Positions 18,028 through 26,904 of a stretch of DNA of 64,000 nt are shown one piece after another. How positions within the stretch are numbered: the first letter of the stretch is position 1; each line of letters begins with the position of its first letter. This stretch comes from Aeoliella sp052161615 (lineage in GTDB: Bacteria; Planctomycetota; Planctomycetia; Pirellulales; Lacipirellulaceae). A program made the position numbers and the translations under genes. The stretch covers positions 3,100,001 to 3,164,000 of the forward strand of contig NZ_CP197417.1 in the NCBI RefSeq assembly GCF_052161615.1, written 5' to 3'. The notes beneath the pieces were generated by a model, which saw only the letters and a list, made by a program, of their open reading frames with translations, made no database searches and had not been told where the DNA came from.

Positions 18028-19284
18028 ATGACTCAATCGCTCTTCGCGACGTCCGCCCTCATGCCCGCCAAGCCGCGGGTGAAGATCAATTTGGTGGGCG
18101 ACGAACTGACCCTGGATTGGAGTCGAAGGCAGTGGGGCGTCGCAGGGTTTCTCTGCCTGTGGCTCACAGGCTGGACCGCTGGGTGTGCGATGATCACCTA
18201 CCAGCTCATCACCAAGTTCGAATGGCAGATGGCGCTGTTCGCGACCCCTTTCTACACGGCGTGGTTTGTGGTGGCGGGGTTGATCGTTTACATGCTGCTC
18301 GGACGCCAGCGTTTGGTGCTTTCGCGAGACGAGATGACCATCACCTGGAAGGCCGGTATCAATTATTACCGTCGTGTCGTGCCGCTGGACGAAGTGGCGC
18401 GCGCCCTACCCGACGTGACTTACACGCAACAGAAGAATGGCCCCCCAAAGCCTGTGGGCGTATTGAGCATCGAAACCCTAGGCAAGCCGGCTCACTTCGC
18501 CAGCGGTATCGAAGACGACGAAGCAAAATGGCTCGCCGAGACGATCAACGTCTGTCTCGATGGCCTAGCCCCGCATCGGACCGCAGTAGCCTCGGCACAG
18601 TTACTTGCGAAGACCGAACGTCGGGTGGGCCACGAATTGGCGCGCCTGGAGGACGAAGAATTCGAAGACGACGACGAGGAAGCGGATGTCGTCGTCTACC
18701 AGCCAACCGGCGAGCGACAGCTCCGGCCTTCCGATTCGACATGGCAACTGGAGCATGAAGGACGATCGCTCGAATTCACGAATCGCGGCCGCTGGTCCGT
18801 AGGCTCGATTGGTGGATCGCTATTCATCAACCTGTTTTGGAACGGCATCGTCAGTCTGTTTGCTGTGGAACTGTTCAAGAACTTCGAGTGGTTCCTGGCG
18901 CTCTTCCTGGTGCCCTTCGTCGTGATTGGGCTCTGCATATTCGCAGCCTTTCTAGCGGCGATCACCGCTCCGGGCTGGGGCGAGCGTTACAGCATCCAGC
19001 CCGGACAAGTCGAACACCGCTGGTGGTGCCCCGTCTACGGGCGCACCAAGGTATTTCCATTTGAGCAACTCGATCGCATCGAGATCAGCGAGTCGGGGTT
19101 TAGCGAACCAGCGAAGAATCAAATCGCGACCAAGCACTTCAGCCAGGGCGACTATCAGATTGCCCTCGTCGACACAAATAACGCTCAAGTGGCAACCGTC
19201 GAGTCGCTCACCGAAGGTGAAGCACTGTGGATGGCGGACACGATCCTGTTCGAGCATCCGGAGTTGTTCGACCGCGATCGGTGA
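18028..19284 (+). CDS. Internally duplicated four-helix membrane protein
   Basis: 418 residues. Two copies of one module are visible: residues about 12-185 and 225-418. Each has a short beta-rich lead, two transmembrane helices separated by KFEW or NFEW (TKFEWQMALF; KNFEWFLALF), then a PH-like soluble part with a basic-aromatic stretch (ITWKAGINYYRRVVPLDEV; HRWWCPVYGRTKVFPFEQL). The modules are joined by an acidic linker (EDEEFEDDDEEADV). The family is unknown to me. It follows the TatD-like gene by 49 nt, so a link to the ebo-like locus is possible but unproven. Confidence 0.72.
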   Translation: MTQSLFATSALMPAKPRVKINLVGDELTLDWSRRQWGVAGFLCLWLTGWTAGCAMITYQLITKFEWQMALFATPFYTAWFVVAGLIVYMLLGRQRLVLSRDEMTITWKAGINYYRRVVPLDEVARALPDVTYTQQKNGPPKPVGVLSIETLGKPAHFASGIEDDEAKWLAETINVCLDGLAPHRTAVASAQLLAKTERRVGHELARLEDEEFEDDDEEADVVVYQPTGERQLRPSDSTWQLEHEGRSLEFTNRGRWSVGSIGGSLFINLFWNGIVSLFAVELFKNFEWFLALFLVPFVVIGLCIFAAFLAAITAPGWGERYSIQPGQVEHRWWCPVYGRTKVFPFEQLDRIEISESGFSEPAKNQIATKHFSQGDYQIALVDTNNAQVATVESLTEGEALWMADTILFEHPELFDRDR

Positions 19285-19299
19285 GTCTCTAGTGAACAC

Positions 19300-19316
19300 G
19301 GACGGCGTGGCCGTCC
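19300..19316. terminator. Hairpin between convergent genes
   Basis: GGACGGC / GCCGTCC, a 7-bp stem with a 3-nt loop, between the stops at 19284 (+) and 19333 (-). Downstream sequence on the plus strand is AT-rich (TATTGAATAGTTATTAT) but lacks a clean T-run. Confidence 0.45.
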
Positions 19317-19332
19317 GGCTATTGAATAGTTA

Positions 19333-20703
19333 TTATCCCGCACCAAACTGGTTGAGGACGATGCTCGCGACGTCCGTATCCGCCAGAGTTCGCTCGACGA
19401 ACACGCCACGCTCGCTGGATAGCAGCACGCCCTGCTGCGACTCATGCCGAACCGGAGCGCCGTGCGAGCCCCGCACGAGCGTTGCATCGAGCGGAATGCC
19501 CTTGGTCTCGGGGTCGAAGAACAATTCCACGGGGTCGTAACCCGGTTTGCGGTGAATGTCCATCTTTCGCGCGTAGCTGGGAGCCCGTGCGTCGTCGAGC
19601 CACCAGTAGTAGGCCTGCCAGCTATTCGTCTCCGACACCAGCACCACGTCGCCACTTCGAGGATGGTTCAATTCGTAGCGATCCAATTGATCTTTCGTCA
19701 ACACCTCGGCGATTCCTGGCTCGCGTCGGAACCGATTGACAATCTTATCTATTGCGTTGGGAACATCGTGATTCACGTAGATGTGTGACAGTTGGTGGTC
19801 GGCGACCGCGAACGCCGTACTCTCACCAAAGTTAAGCTGCTCCGTGCCTTCCAATTCATCGAGCACGAGCATGCCCAACTCGCGCAGCACACGATTGGGG
19901 TAGGTCACGTGATCCACGGGGGATACTGTGTACTCGCTCGCAACCAGCCATAGTAGGGGGTGACCCTCGTGAATCCGCTTGAACTCTGTGATCAAACGCC
20001 CGAGTTCGTTATCCAGCTCGACTAGGGCGTTCTTTGCTTCGGCAGAACTTGGGCCATTCTTTTGGGTCGCGTAATCAAGATGGGGCAGGTAGATGTACCA
20101 GAAGTTCGGCTGATGTTGTTCCGCCGCCCAGATAGCAGACGAGACGATCCAAGCCGACGACGGAATGCCCGCTAGTGGTCCCCAGAAATGCTTGAGTGGA
20201 AAATGGCCAAACGCATCACGCAGGTCGCCATACATCATCTCGGGTCGCGTGTAGCACCAAAGCGATTCGCTGCCATCGGGATTGTGGATGGGGGCGAACG
20301 TGCAGATGTAATCGGCGCCGCAGCCTTTGTTGTTCAGCGCGAACCACATGGCCGAGGTGATCGAGGGATCGTGCTCGTGCAGCAGGTCCCATAGTTGGGG
20401 CCGCTTGATCGCATCATTCCACATGGTCCACAGCTCGACCTGGCCCAACTTCCTTTCGCTGCCTGCCGGTGGGCCGGCCCCTTCGACCCCGTCGCGCCAG
20501 TAACCGCCATTCGCGATGATGCCATGCTCCGAGGGGGGCAAGCCGGTCGTCATGTTGGCCTGCACGCTGCACGTGACGGCTGGAAAACTCGCGGCGAGCG
20601 GCGCGCGATCGCCACCCGCCGTCAGCGCGCGAAGGTTTGGCATGTCGGCAAGGTGCTCGGCAGCCAAGCCGGGGATGGAAAGCAGCACAACATGATCGGA
20701 CAC
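19333..20703 (-). CDS. Alkaline-phosphatase-superfamily phosphoesterase, EboF-like
   Basis: 456 residues, GTG start at 20703 with AAGAGG upstream. Similar to the type I phosphodiesterase / nucleotide pyrophosphatase fold. Seen: FPAVTCSVQANMTTGLPPSEHGI with the Thr that acts as nucleophile in the family (about residue 44), LPHLDYATQKNGP near 205, the VASEYTVSPVDHV segment near 255 and ADHQLSHIYV near 300. The first metal-binding Asp of ordinary members (usually DG in strand 1) is replaced, VLLSIPGL, a deviation I associate with the ebo-cluster version. It starts 12 nt after the EboE-like gene in one operon. The substrate is unknown. Confidence 0.78.
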   Translation of the reverse strand: MSDHVVLLSIPGLAAEHLADMPNLRALTAGGDRAPLAASFPAVTCSVQANMTTGLPPSEHGIIANGGYWRDGVEGAGPPAGSERKLGQVELWTMWNDAIKRPQLWDLLHEHDPSITSAMWFALNNKGCGADYICTFAPIHNPDGSESLWCYTRPEMMYGDLRDAFGHFPLKHFWGPLAGIPSSAWIVSSAIWAAEQHQPNFWYIYLPHLDYATQKNGPSSAEAKNALVELDNELGRLITEFKRIHEGHPLLWLVASEYTVSPVDHVTYPNRVLRELGMLVLDELEGTEQLNFGESTAFAVADHQLSHIYVNHDVPNAIDKIVNRFRREPGIAEVLTKDQLDRYELNHPRSGDVVLVSETNSWQAYYWWLDDARAPSYARKMDIHRKPGYDPVELFFDPETKGIPLDATLVRGSHGAPVRHESQQGVLLSSERGVFVERTLADTDVASIVLNQFGAG

Positions 20704-20715
20704 GAGGAGCCTCTT

Positions 20716-21564
20716 CTAACGCGATGAACGTACGCAACTTCTCAGAAACCGCAACGACTCGGTGGCCACTTCCGGGCCACGATGGCTATGCCTCGGGAGC
20801 TCGACGGTCACGGGTCCCTTGTACCCCATTTCGCCCAGAGTATCCACCACGGGACCAAACTCGATCTCCCCTTCACCGAACATCAAATGCTCGTGAACAC
20901 CCTGACGCATGTCCTCGATGTGAATGTTAGCTAGCCGGTCTTGCCATCGTAGAAGCTGACTCGCGATAGGGATTTCTCCCAGACAGTGAAGGTGCCCGAT
21001 GTCGATGGTGACCTTGAGACGCGCTGCATCGCAGGTCGGCAGGAGGTCCAAGAGCTGATCGTAACGCAGCATCGTGTCGATCAGATGTCCCGGCTCGGGC
21101 TCGAACGCAAGCATCACCTCGCGACTGCTAGCGTGGTCGATCACAGGCCGCAGCGATTCGCACAGCTGCTCCATCAGCATTTGCCGAGGCTCGTCTTCCA
21201 GAGCCACCCCCGACCAGAACGACACGCATTCGGCGCCAAGTTCGGCCGCGATGTCGATGCTGCGGCGGAGAAAGTCGATCCGGCGGTCTCGTTCTTTTTG
21301 TCGAGGCGAGATTAATGTTGGTTGATGCTTGTGGCGAGGGTCGAGCAAGTACCTTGCTCCGGTTTCAATCACCACAGCGAGCGGGTAGTCTTCGAGCGTC
21401 CGCTTCACCTCCTCTAACTCGGCATCGGGTCGCGGTCCGTATGGATTCAGCCGATGGTGGTCGAGCGTGATGGCGACGCACTGGTAGCCGAGTTCGTGAA
21501 TCAATTTGATTGCCGCCACCAAGCTATGATCGGCGAGGCCGCTGGTGTTGTAGCCCCACTTCAT
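20716..21564 (-). CDS. Sugar phosphate isomerase/epimerase-type TIM-barrel protein
   Basis: 282 residues from 21564. The upstream frame to 21795 is an artefact inside the UbiA gene. Xylose-isomerase-like barrel with likely metal ligands in LAFEPEPGHLI (Glu, near residue 160), VTIDIGHLHCLGE (Asp/His, near 190), ANIHIEDM (Glu/Asp, near 215) and VTVELPRHSH (Glu, near 255). Its ATG overlaps the UbiA stop by one base (TGATG), so translation is coupled. It may correspond to the EboE role, but it lacks the N-terminal motif I associate with EboE proper. Confidence 0.8.
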   Translation of the reverse strand: MKWGYNTSGLADHSLVAAIKLIHELGYQCVAITLDHHRLNPYGPRPDAELEEVKRTLEDYPLAVVIETGARYLLDPRHKHQPTLISPRQKERDRRIDFLRRSIDIAAELGAECVSFWSGVALEDEPRQMLMEQLCESLRPVIDHASSREVMLAFEPEPGHLIDTMLRYDQLLDLLPTCDAARLKVTIDIGHLHCLGEIPIASQLLRWQDRLANIHIEDMRQGVHEHLMFGEGEIEFGPVVDTLGEMGYKGPVTVELPRHSHRGPEVATESLRFLRSCVRSSR

Positions 21565-22499
21565 CACGTCACCTTGAACAGCTGAGCGAGCAACATCGCT
21601 GGCGCGAGTAGCGCGAGCACGGCACACGCCCAAAAGGGCGAGGCGAAGCCGAGGCAGATGGCGGCGTCGATGACGATGATCGAGAGGATGGCGTTTCCAA
21701 CCGCTCGCTGCACGTATTTGGGTGACGGTTGCAGTATCGCGACCACCATACGGCGGAGGATCAATCCGGCCACAACAAGCCACAAGATTCCCCAACCCCA
21801 GGGCTGAATAACGAGCTCGGCGCGGGCTGCCGGATCGCTGAAGGGCATCGAGGCAATGAGCCCGAGCCCTAACATCGAGCCGAACGCCGCGACAGTCAGT
21901 ATGTAGGGCCTGCTCTGAGTGGCTTCACTCCGGGCGAACCACGACACGCCCCACACATAAATCGCCATGCCGATGGCAGGGGTGAGATTCTGGTCGATTG
22001 GCAGAGCACCCCAACGGACTGCTTCGCTCGCGACACTGAGCCCGAGCAGCACGTTGGCAAATCTGCATGCCCCCATCAACATGGGTCCCAGCGCCGTCCG
22101 CTTGAGGCCGACATCGTAGGCGAGTATGAACCCCGCGAGCCACCACGAGATAACTCCCGGCGCAGCCGTAGGAGTTTGACGCGAGATGGCCCAGCCCAGC
22201 CCAGCTCCGGCAATCAATAGAGCCCAGCCTAAGGCGCGAGCCGCACCAACTGAGATGCGCCCGCTGGGAATGGGACGCCCCGGTCGTTCGTTGCGATCAA
22301 CCTCGGCGTCGAATACGTCGTTGAGCACCATGCCGGCGAGGTACAAGAGGACGCTCACCGCCGTGACACCCACGGCGATCCACCCGGGAAGTTCACCGGT
22401 GGCGAGGATCATGCCCATCCACACGTTCGACACGGCGGTGAACACATTGGCCACGCGCATTAACTCGGCGTAGGCTCGGATTTGTTGAAAAGCAGCCAT
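21564..22499 (-). CDS. UbiA-family prenyltransferase, EboC-like
   Basis: 311 residues with about eight to nine transmembrane helices. The first prenyl-diphosphate/Mg site is seen as NDVFDAEVDRNERPGRPIPS near residues 62-81. The second Asp-rich site, near YDVGLKRT at about 130, is weaker than in UbiA proper. The N-terminus IRAYAELMRVANVFTAVSN resembles the UbiA-like EboC protein. The enzyme class attaches isoprenoids to aromatic or other acceptors in the inner membrane; in ebo clusters the product is not known. Gap of 3 nt to the upstream TIM-barrel gene and 1-nt overlap with the downstream one: a tight operon. Confidence 0.85.
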   Translation of the reverse strand: MAAFQQIRAYAELMRVANVFTAVSNVWMGMILATGELPGWIAVGVTAVSVLLYLAGMVLNDVFDAEVDRNERPGRPIPSGRISVGAARALGWALLIAGAGLGWAISRQTPTAAPGVISWWLAGFILAYDVGLKRTALGPMLMGACRFANVLLGLSVASEAVRWGALPIDQNLTPAIGMAIYVWGVSWFARSEATQSRPYILTVAAFGSMLGLGLIASMPFSDPAARAELVIQPWGWGILWLVVAGLILRRMVVAILQPSPKYVQRAVGNAILSIIVIDAAICLGFASPFWACAVLALLAPAMLLAQLFKVT

Positions 22500-22502
22500 A
22501 CG

Positions 22503-23345
22503 CTAGCGAGCCAAAAGTGGTTTCAGGTATTCGATCGCTTCACGCGCGGCGACATCGGGCTCGTCCATGTAGGGATATAACTCGACGGTGAGCCATCCAT
22601 CGTAATCCGTCTGACGAATAGCTTCGATGGTCGCCGCGAAATCGATGGCACCTCGTCCAGGGATTAGGTGCTGATGTTTGCGCGTCGTGGCGATGTCCTC
22701 GAAGTGATAATGCACAGTGTGCGATGCCATCCGCGCCACCCAATCCTGCGGATCCTCGCCGACGCAGTACGCGTGGCCAATGTCGAAGTTCAGCCCTACC
22801 AATGGCGAGTCAAGCCGTTCAACGAACTCCAAGTACTCGTCGAACCGTTCGATCAGCAGCTCGGGCTCGGGCTCGATCAGCAGTGGCATGGCGAGGTCTG
22901 ACGCTACTTCGAGGCACGGCATTAGCTCCTCGTAGAAAATGCCGTAGGCTTCTTCGCGTGTTTGCCCGTCGGCCAATGGCCCACCCGGCTCGGTGGTGAT
23001 GTGCGGTGCGCCAATCTCGGCGGCCAGCATGAGAGCTCGCTTAGTGTGCTCGCGACGGATTGCGCGGTAATGGGGATCTGGATCGATCCAGCTCGGATGC
23101 CAGTAGGGCTGCCGGGGATCGGCTACGGCGTTCATCATGAACGCGTTAACGTTTGAAATTGCGAGCTTATGTTCGTCGAGAGCCTTGCAAAGCGACTCCA
23201 CACGCTCGGGCAACAAGCCCGCCGGCCACGCGTGTGGGACATCGGCCAGGATCTCGATACCTTCGTAGCCAATCTCGGCCACGCGTCGAATCGTCTCCTC
23301 AACCGAGTGCTGAAGATAGGCGTTGGAGCTGAAAGCAAGCTTCAT
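22503..23345 (-). CDS. Second sugar phosphate isomerase/epimerase-type TIM-barrel protein
   Basis: 280 residues from 23345 (MKLAFSSNAYLQHSVEETIRRVAEIGY). Same superfamily as the product of 20716-21564 but clearly different in sequence. Likely metal ligands: LLIEPEPELLI near residue 152, LNFDIGHAYCVGE near 188, YHFEDIA near 215 and LTVELYPY near 255. A substrate-loop-like VPHAWPAGL is present near 38-46. First gene of the minus-strand ebo-like operon, 3 nt before the prenyltransferase. Two different barrels in one operon suggest successive steps on one metabolite. Confidence 0.8.
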   Translation of the reverse strand: MKLAFSSNAYLQHSVEETIRRVAEIGYEGIEILADVPHAWPAGLLPERVESLCKALDEHKLAISNVNAFMMNAVADPRQPYWHPSWIDPDPHYRAIRREHTKRALMLAAEIGAPHITTEPGGPLADGQTREEAYGIFYEELMPCLEVASDLAMPLLIEPEPELLIERFDEYLEFVERLDSPLVGLNFDIGHAYCVGEDPQDWVARMASHTVHYHFEDIATTRKHQHLIPGRGAIDFAATIEAIRQTDYDGWLTVELYPYMDEPDVAAREAIEYLKPLLAR

Positions 23346-23439
23346 AGTGGTCGTTACTGGGTACTTCGAGTCAGGTAGTAGCTGGATTCGCAAGAATTCG
23401 GACGACCTGCGAGAGGCGCCCGAACTCTTGCGAGTCCGG

Positions 23440-24642
23440 CTACGAGATACGGCGGGCGATGATGGCGATTCGCTTCTCTAACACACGTGTCACGAGCAAG
23501 GTCGCCGATTCATCGCCGGTTAGTTTTAGCTCTTTTCGCAAACGCTCGGGCGATAGTTCGACCGCGCGGTGTTTGATTTCAAGTTGGCCGATGTTCCGTT
23601 CGCGGAGGTAGCTGGATAGGTGTTTTGTGTTGTAGGGTACCACGCCCACCACCTCGAACACGCTTGCCGCTGGCTCGGTTGGTAAATTGTCGCTGGTGAG
23701 GTACCCGTGCGTGCTGGCGAAAGTCCACCAGCCGTGTTCGTTGGCCATCTCGCCGACCAATCCGCTGGCGAGTACCGCGGCGTCGGGCTCGACCACGTAG
23801 CGGCCGATCCGATCGTCCTCGTCAGGCACCACATCACCTCGCCCGACAAAGCTCGCAACCACTTGGTAGCCTTCCGCCACTGCTTGTAGCACCGTGGCTC
23901 GTCGTTCGCCGTGATTCTTGGCCAAATTTCCTGACCAAACGACTAACTGCTTACACTCGCCGCCGCGGCTGATCCATTCTAATTCGCACAAGGGTTCCCA
24001 GCGAGCCGGCACTTCGCACGCGGGGGCCAACTTGATCGCCGAGTGAGGGTTCGCCGCAAGTAAGGTGTCGAGAATTTCGTCACTGGGGTCGTGCTGCTCG
24101 ACATGTACCGACCGCGAGCCTCCAGCCCGGCGATCGGGATCGATGTGCCAAGCATCAAACTCCGTAAGGTTTACCTCGACGACGTCGCCAGCGTGAAGCT
24201 GCAACCTTGCAGTGCCCCCGGCTACTAGGATGTTCTGCTCGGCGAAGCTCGTCATCGCGGGATTGCGATCGCAAAGCAATAGCTCCTCGGCAACCCGCGC
24301 GAGCGCCATCGCGTCACCCCCGACGCCGCAGCAGAGATCCGCCACGCGGGCGCAGTTCCGGAATCGCTCTGCCTTGTAAGCGGCGATCCACTGGTCGGTC
24401 GCCTGTTCGAGTCCTAGCCGCGAAAAGTACATCGCATCGGCGGCGGCGAATTTTCGCTTGCCCCGTTCACGCAGCTCGACGAGCTCCAGAACGCGGTGGG
24501 CCTCTTCGGCGGATAACTGCTTCCGAAGGCGTGCGATCAGTTGATGCACGGGTAGCGAGGCCTGCCGAGCCTCTTCAATCCATGGCGACGCCTCGTTGGA
24601 CAAGATCCACTTGTCGAGATTGTCGCCGTCGTCCGAATTCAT
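23440..24642 (-). CDS. Class I SAM-dependent methyltransferase with THUMP-like C-terminus
   Basis: 400 residues. An N-terminal helical region is followed by a Rossmann SAM-binding core: VADLCCGVGGDAMALAR (about 97-113) is motif I, followed by LLCDRNPAMTSFAEQN and a DAWHIDPDRRAGG motif near 165, which resembles the (N/D)PPY-type catalytic loop. The C-terminal 70 residues (VVPYNTKHLSSYL..NIGQLEIKHRAV) match the small THUMP-like domain found in these methyltransferases. Probable RNA or other nucleic-acid substrate; unproven. It stands alone, 94 nt upstream of the ebo-like operon on the same strand. Confidence 0.8.
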   Translation of the reverse strand: MNSDDGDNLDKWILSNEASPWIEEARQASLPVHQLIARLRKQLSAEEAHRVLELVELRERGKRKFAAADAMYFSRLGLEQATDQWIAAYKAERFRNCARVADLCCGVGGDAMALARVAEELLLCDRNPAMTSFAEQNILVAGGTARLQLHAGDVVEVNLTEFDAWHIDPDRRAGGSRSVHVEQHDPSDEILDTLLAANPHSAIKLAPACEVPARWEPLCELEWISRGGECKQLVVWSGNLAKNHGERRATVLQAVAEGYQVVASFVGRGDVVPDEDDRIGRYVVEPDAAVLASGLVGEMANEHGWWTFASTHGYLTSDNLPTEPAASVFEVVGVVPYNTKHLSSYLRERNIGQLEIKHRAVELSPERLRKELKLTGDESATLLVTRVLEKRIAIIARRIS

Positions 24643-24830
24643 CGCGGGGTCTCAAGGTTTACGCAATCGTCGCCGCCAGCGCGTCGGCGCGAGGGGTTCA
24701 AGTCGGTTCTGTCAGTTACACGGGCGGCTGGCAATGAAACAAAGCTAGCAGTTCATCCTGCCGAGATAAGGGAGTGAACCCCTCTCGTAGGCAATGCTGC
24801 CTGCGGGCCATTTTGCGAGAGACCATCGTC

Positions 24831-25718
24831 ATGCCCCGCCCTGTTATGTTAGCCGGTTTGCTCGGAGCCGCGGTAGGCGTACCCTACGTGGCCGACAACG
24901 CCTCGGATTGGCAGAAACAACTCCAAGGCTCGGGAGCACCGGTACAAACGGTCTCGAATCAATTCTCGACCACGCCGACGTTCAACATCCCGCCCCGGAT
25001 GAACCCCGCTAGTCCGGGCGACCATATCTATAGCAGTCCGGCACCGCTCGAAGGGATTCCGACGTACTCGCTGGCCGAAGTTCTGCGAATGGACGTCTCG
25101 AAAGAATGGGTCTACAGCCGCTGGGCTCGCAAGTCGACGGGACTCGCCGAGCCAGAACTTTTTGGTATTCGCGTACCACTAGTTAGCGGAACGCGGATGA
25201 CCGACGTCGCCGGTTCGCTCACCTATTACTTTGACTTGCAGGGGCAGGTGCAGAAGATTCGGCTCGTCGGAAAGACAGCCGACACGTCCGAACTTGCCAA
25301 CTTGCTGACCAGCCGTTTCGGTCTGCAACCCGCGACGCCGATGTTCGCCGGCGAGCAGGCGTTTCGTGTGGAAGACCAGGGGGTTGTCGAAAGCGAACTG
25401 GTCACGAGGCCCGATTCGGTGTTGTGGACTACCTCGCCACACAATAGTTTCTCGGTCGAGTTGGAACTCAATCGTCCGGGATCGGGTCGCTATGTTGAGC
25501 GACCCGTGCCTAAGCTTCAGGGAATCGAAACTCCGGCCACCCCACCGCCGCCCGTGGTGGGCGATACGTCGCCGCCAGCGACTCCCATGTTTCCCGGCGA
25601 GAGCGTGGTGCCATCTGCCGACCCGCCGGCCCCCGCGCCAAAAGCGGAAGTAAAGCCACCTGCTGAAACCCCTCCTCCAAAGAAGCAGGCCCCGTCGCAC
25701 ATGCGCTGGCCCGGCTAA
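24831..25718 (+). CDS. Exported protein of unknown function with Pro-rich tail
   Basis: 295 residues from 24831. An N-terminal segment MPRPVMLAGLLGAAVGVPYVADN looks like a signal anchor. Residues 60-205 form a beta-rich domain (SLAEVLRMDVSKEWVYSRWA; VPLVSGTRMTDVAGSLTYYF; KIRLVGKTADTSELANLL). The last 75 residues are Pro/Ala/Lys-rich and probably unstructured. I recall related proteins only in planctomycetes. Divergent from the methyltransferase gene, 57 nt before the GNAT gene on the same strand. No catalytic motif seen. Confidence 0.7.
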   Translation: MPRPVMLAGLLGAAVGVPYVADNASDWQKQLQGSGAPVQTVSNQFSTTPTFNIPPRMNPASPGDHIYSSPAPLEGIPTYSLAEVLRMDVSKEWVYSRWARKSTGLAEPELFGIRVPLVSGTRMTDVAGSLTYYFDLQGQVQKIRLVGKTADTSELANLLTSRFGLQPATPMFAGEQAFRVEDQGVVESELVTRPDSVLWTTSPHNSFSVELELNRPGSGRYVERPVPKLQGIETPATPPPPVVGDTSPPATPMFPGESVVPSADPPAPAPKAEVKPPAETPPPKKQAPSHMRWPG

Positions 25719-25748
25719 CAAAGGGATTGTCGCCGCGACTCCACATAA

Positions 25749-25778
25749 CATGCCACTCGGGGTATGCTCGGTGGCATG
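25749..25778 (+). promoter_or_regulatory. Hairpin that contains the GNAT start codon
   Basis: CATGCCAC at 25749-25756 is the exact complement of GTGGCATG at 25771-25778, and the latter includes the likely start codon at 25776. The loop carries a second in-frame ATG at 25764. Folding of this RNA would hide the downstream start. No good Shine-Dalgarno sequence was seen for either ATG. Confidence 0.45.
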
Positions 25779-26696
25779 AACGACGTAACCGTCCGCCGCT
25801 GTCCCCCTGCCCTCTGTCGCGACGCCCTTGAGTTAGCGCTGACGAGCGTTGCGGCCGACCAGCGTGGCTCGGTAATCGACACGCTTCGACCCGTCGCCGA
25901 ACAAGGCGTCGATGTCTTCGCCGCGCTGGTGGTGGCAGAATCTGACGGCCGCTTAGTGGCCGCAAGCTGGCTTCAGCCTCAAGTCGGCCGCACGTCGACG
26001 CTCTGGCCCCCAGTTGGCAAGCACGCCCTCGACGAACGCACCGCCGAGCAGCTCATCGGCGCAGCCATCGATGCGGCAAATGATCTCCCTGTGGATCTGG
26101 TGCAAGTGCTACTCGACGACTCGCAAGCATCGCTGGCCGGCCCGCTAGAGCGAATGAGCTTCACCAAGCTCGCAGAGTTGCAGTACTTGATGCAGGTGGT
26201 GCCGCGCAAGTTTACCGAGCCTGCCGAGCCTCGCTTAACGTTCGACTCGCCGGCGATGGACGAGCGCGAGTTGTTCGAACAACTGATCAAAGCTACCTAC
26301 GAATCGACCCTTGACTGCCCCGCGCTCGAAGGCCGACGGCACATCGCCGACACGCTTGCTGGATATCAAACCGTGGGGCATCACGACCCGTCGCTCTGGT
26401 TTGTGGTACGGTGGGACTCGCAGCCCGCCGGCGTACTTCTTGTGAGCCCGCACTTGGAGGACGATCAGTGGGAAGTGGTGTACATGGGAGTGATACCGGC
26501 GTTTCGTGGCCTGGGGCTCGGCGCGAAAATCCTTGCCCGGCTTCGCGCGCTTGCCTCGACTGCGCGGGTGGGGCACATCATCCTGGCGGTCGACGCGGCC
26601 AACGCGCCGGCCGTCAAAATGTACGACCAGGCAGGCTTCGTCGAATGGGCACGACGCACCGCCTACATAAGACAGGTCGACCGAGATCACGCGTAA
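25776..26696 (+). CDS. GNAT-family N-acetyltransferase
   Basis: 306 residues (310 if the ATG at 25764 is used). Two-part protein: a poorly conserved N-terminal GNAT-like half (about 1-150) and a C-terminal catalytic half with the acetyl-CoA motif A VVYMGVIPAFRGLGLGAKIL near residue 235 and motif B-like NAPAVKMYDQAGFVEWARRTAY. This tandem layout is like the double-GNAT mycothiol synthase family, but no mycothiol pathway gene is nearby, so the acceptor substrate is unknown. Cytoplasmic. Confidence 0.78.
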   Translation: MNDVTVRRCPPALCRDALELALTSVAADQRGSVIDTLRPVAEQGVDVFAALVVAESDGRLVAASWLQPQVGRTSTLWPPVGKHALDERTAEQLIGAAIDAANDLPVDLVQVLLDDSQASLAGPLERMSFTKLAELQYLMQVVPRKFTEPAEPRLTFDSPAMDERELFEQLIKATYESTLDCPALEGRRHIADTLAGYQTVGHHDPSLWFVVRWDSQPAGVLLVSPHLEDDQWEVVYMGVIPAFRGLGLGAKILARLRALASTARVGHIILAVDAANAPAVKMYDQAGFVEWARRTAYIRQVDRDHA

Positions 26697-26768
26697 GCGA
26701 CGTCCGTTTTATACCACGCTCGGCGGCGAAAACTTTGGATTCGAAGAACGCCTCTGCGCCGCGACACG

Positions 26769-26777
26769 TTATCCACA
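26769..26777 (+). promoter_or_regulatory. Consensus DnaA box
   Basis: TTATCCACA, identical to the strong E. coli R1/R4 box, 350 bp upstream of dnaA. It fits autoregulation of dnaA. A near-match (TTATCCACT on the minus strand) inside the palindromic repeat after gatA is probably chance. Confidence 0.6.
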
Positions 26778-26904
26778 CCATAGCCGACGGTCGCCAAAAA
26801 AAATCTTCGGCCCTCTCCGGTCCATCAGCCGGTTAATTCTCGATGAATTTTGGGCCCTCCTCGGCGTGGAAAGAAATGGCTTCGGGCTACTTATTGTCAA
26901 CCCT

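Noticed and set aside
24640..24740. GGTTCAAGTC resembling a tRNA T-loop
   Set aside because: No pairing T-stem, acceptor stem or anticodon arm could be drawn around it.
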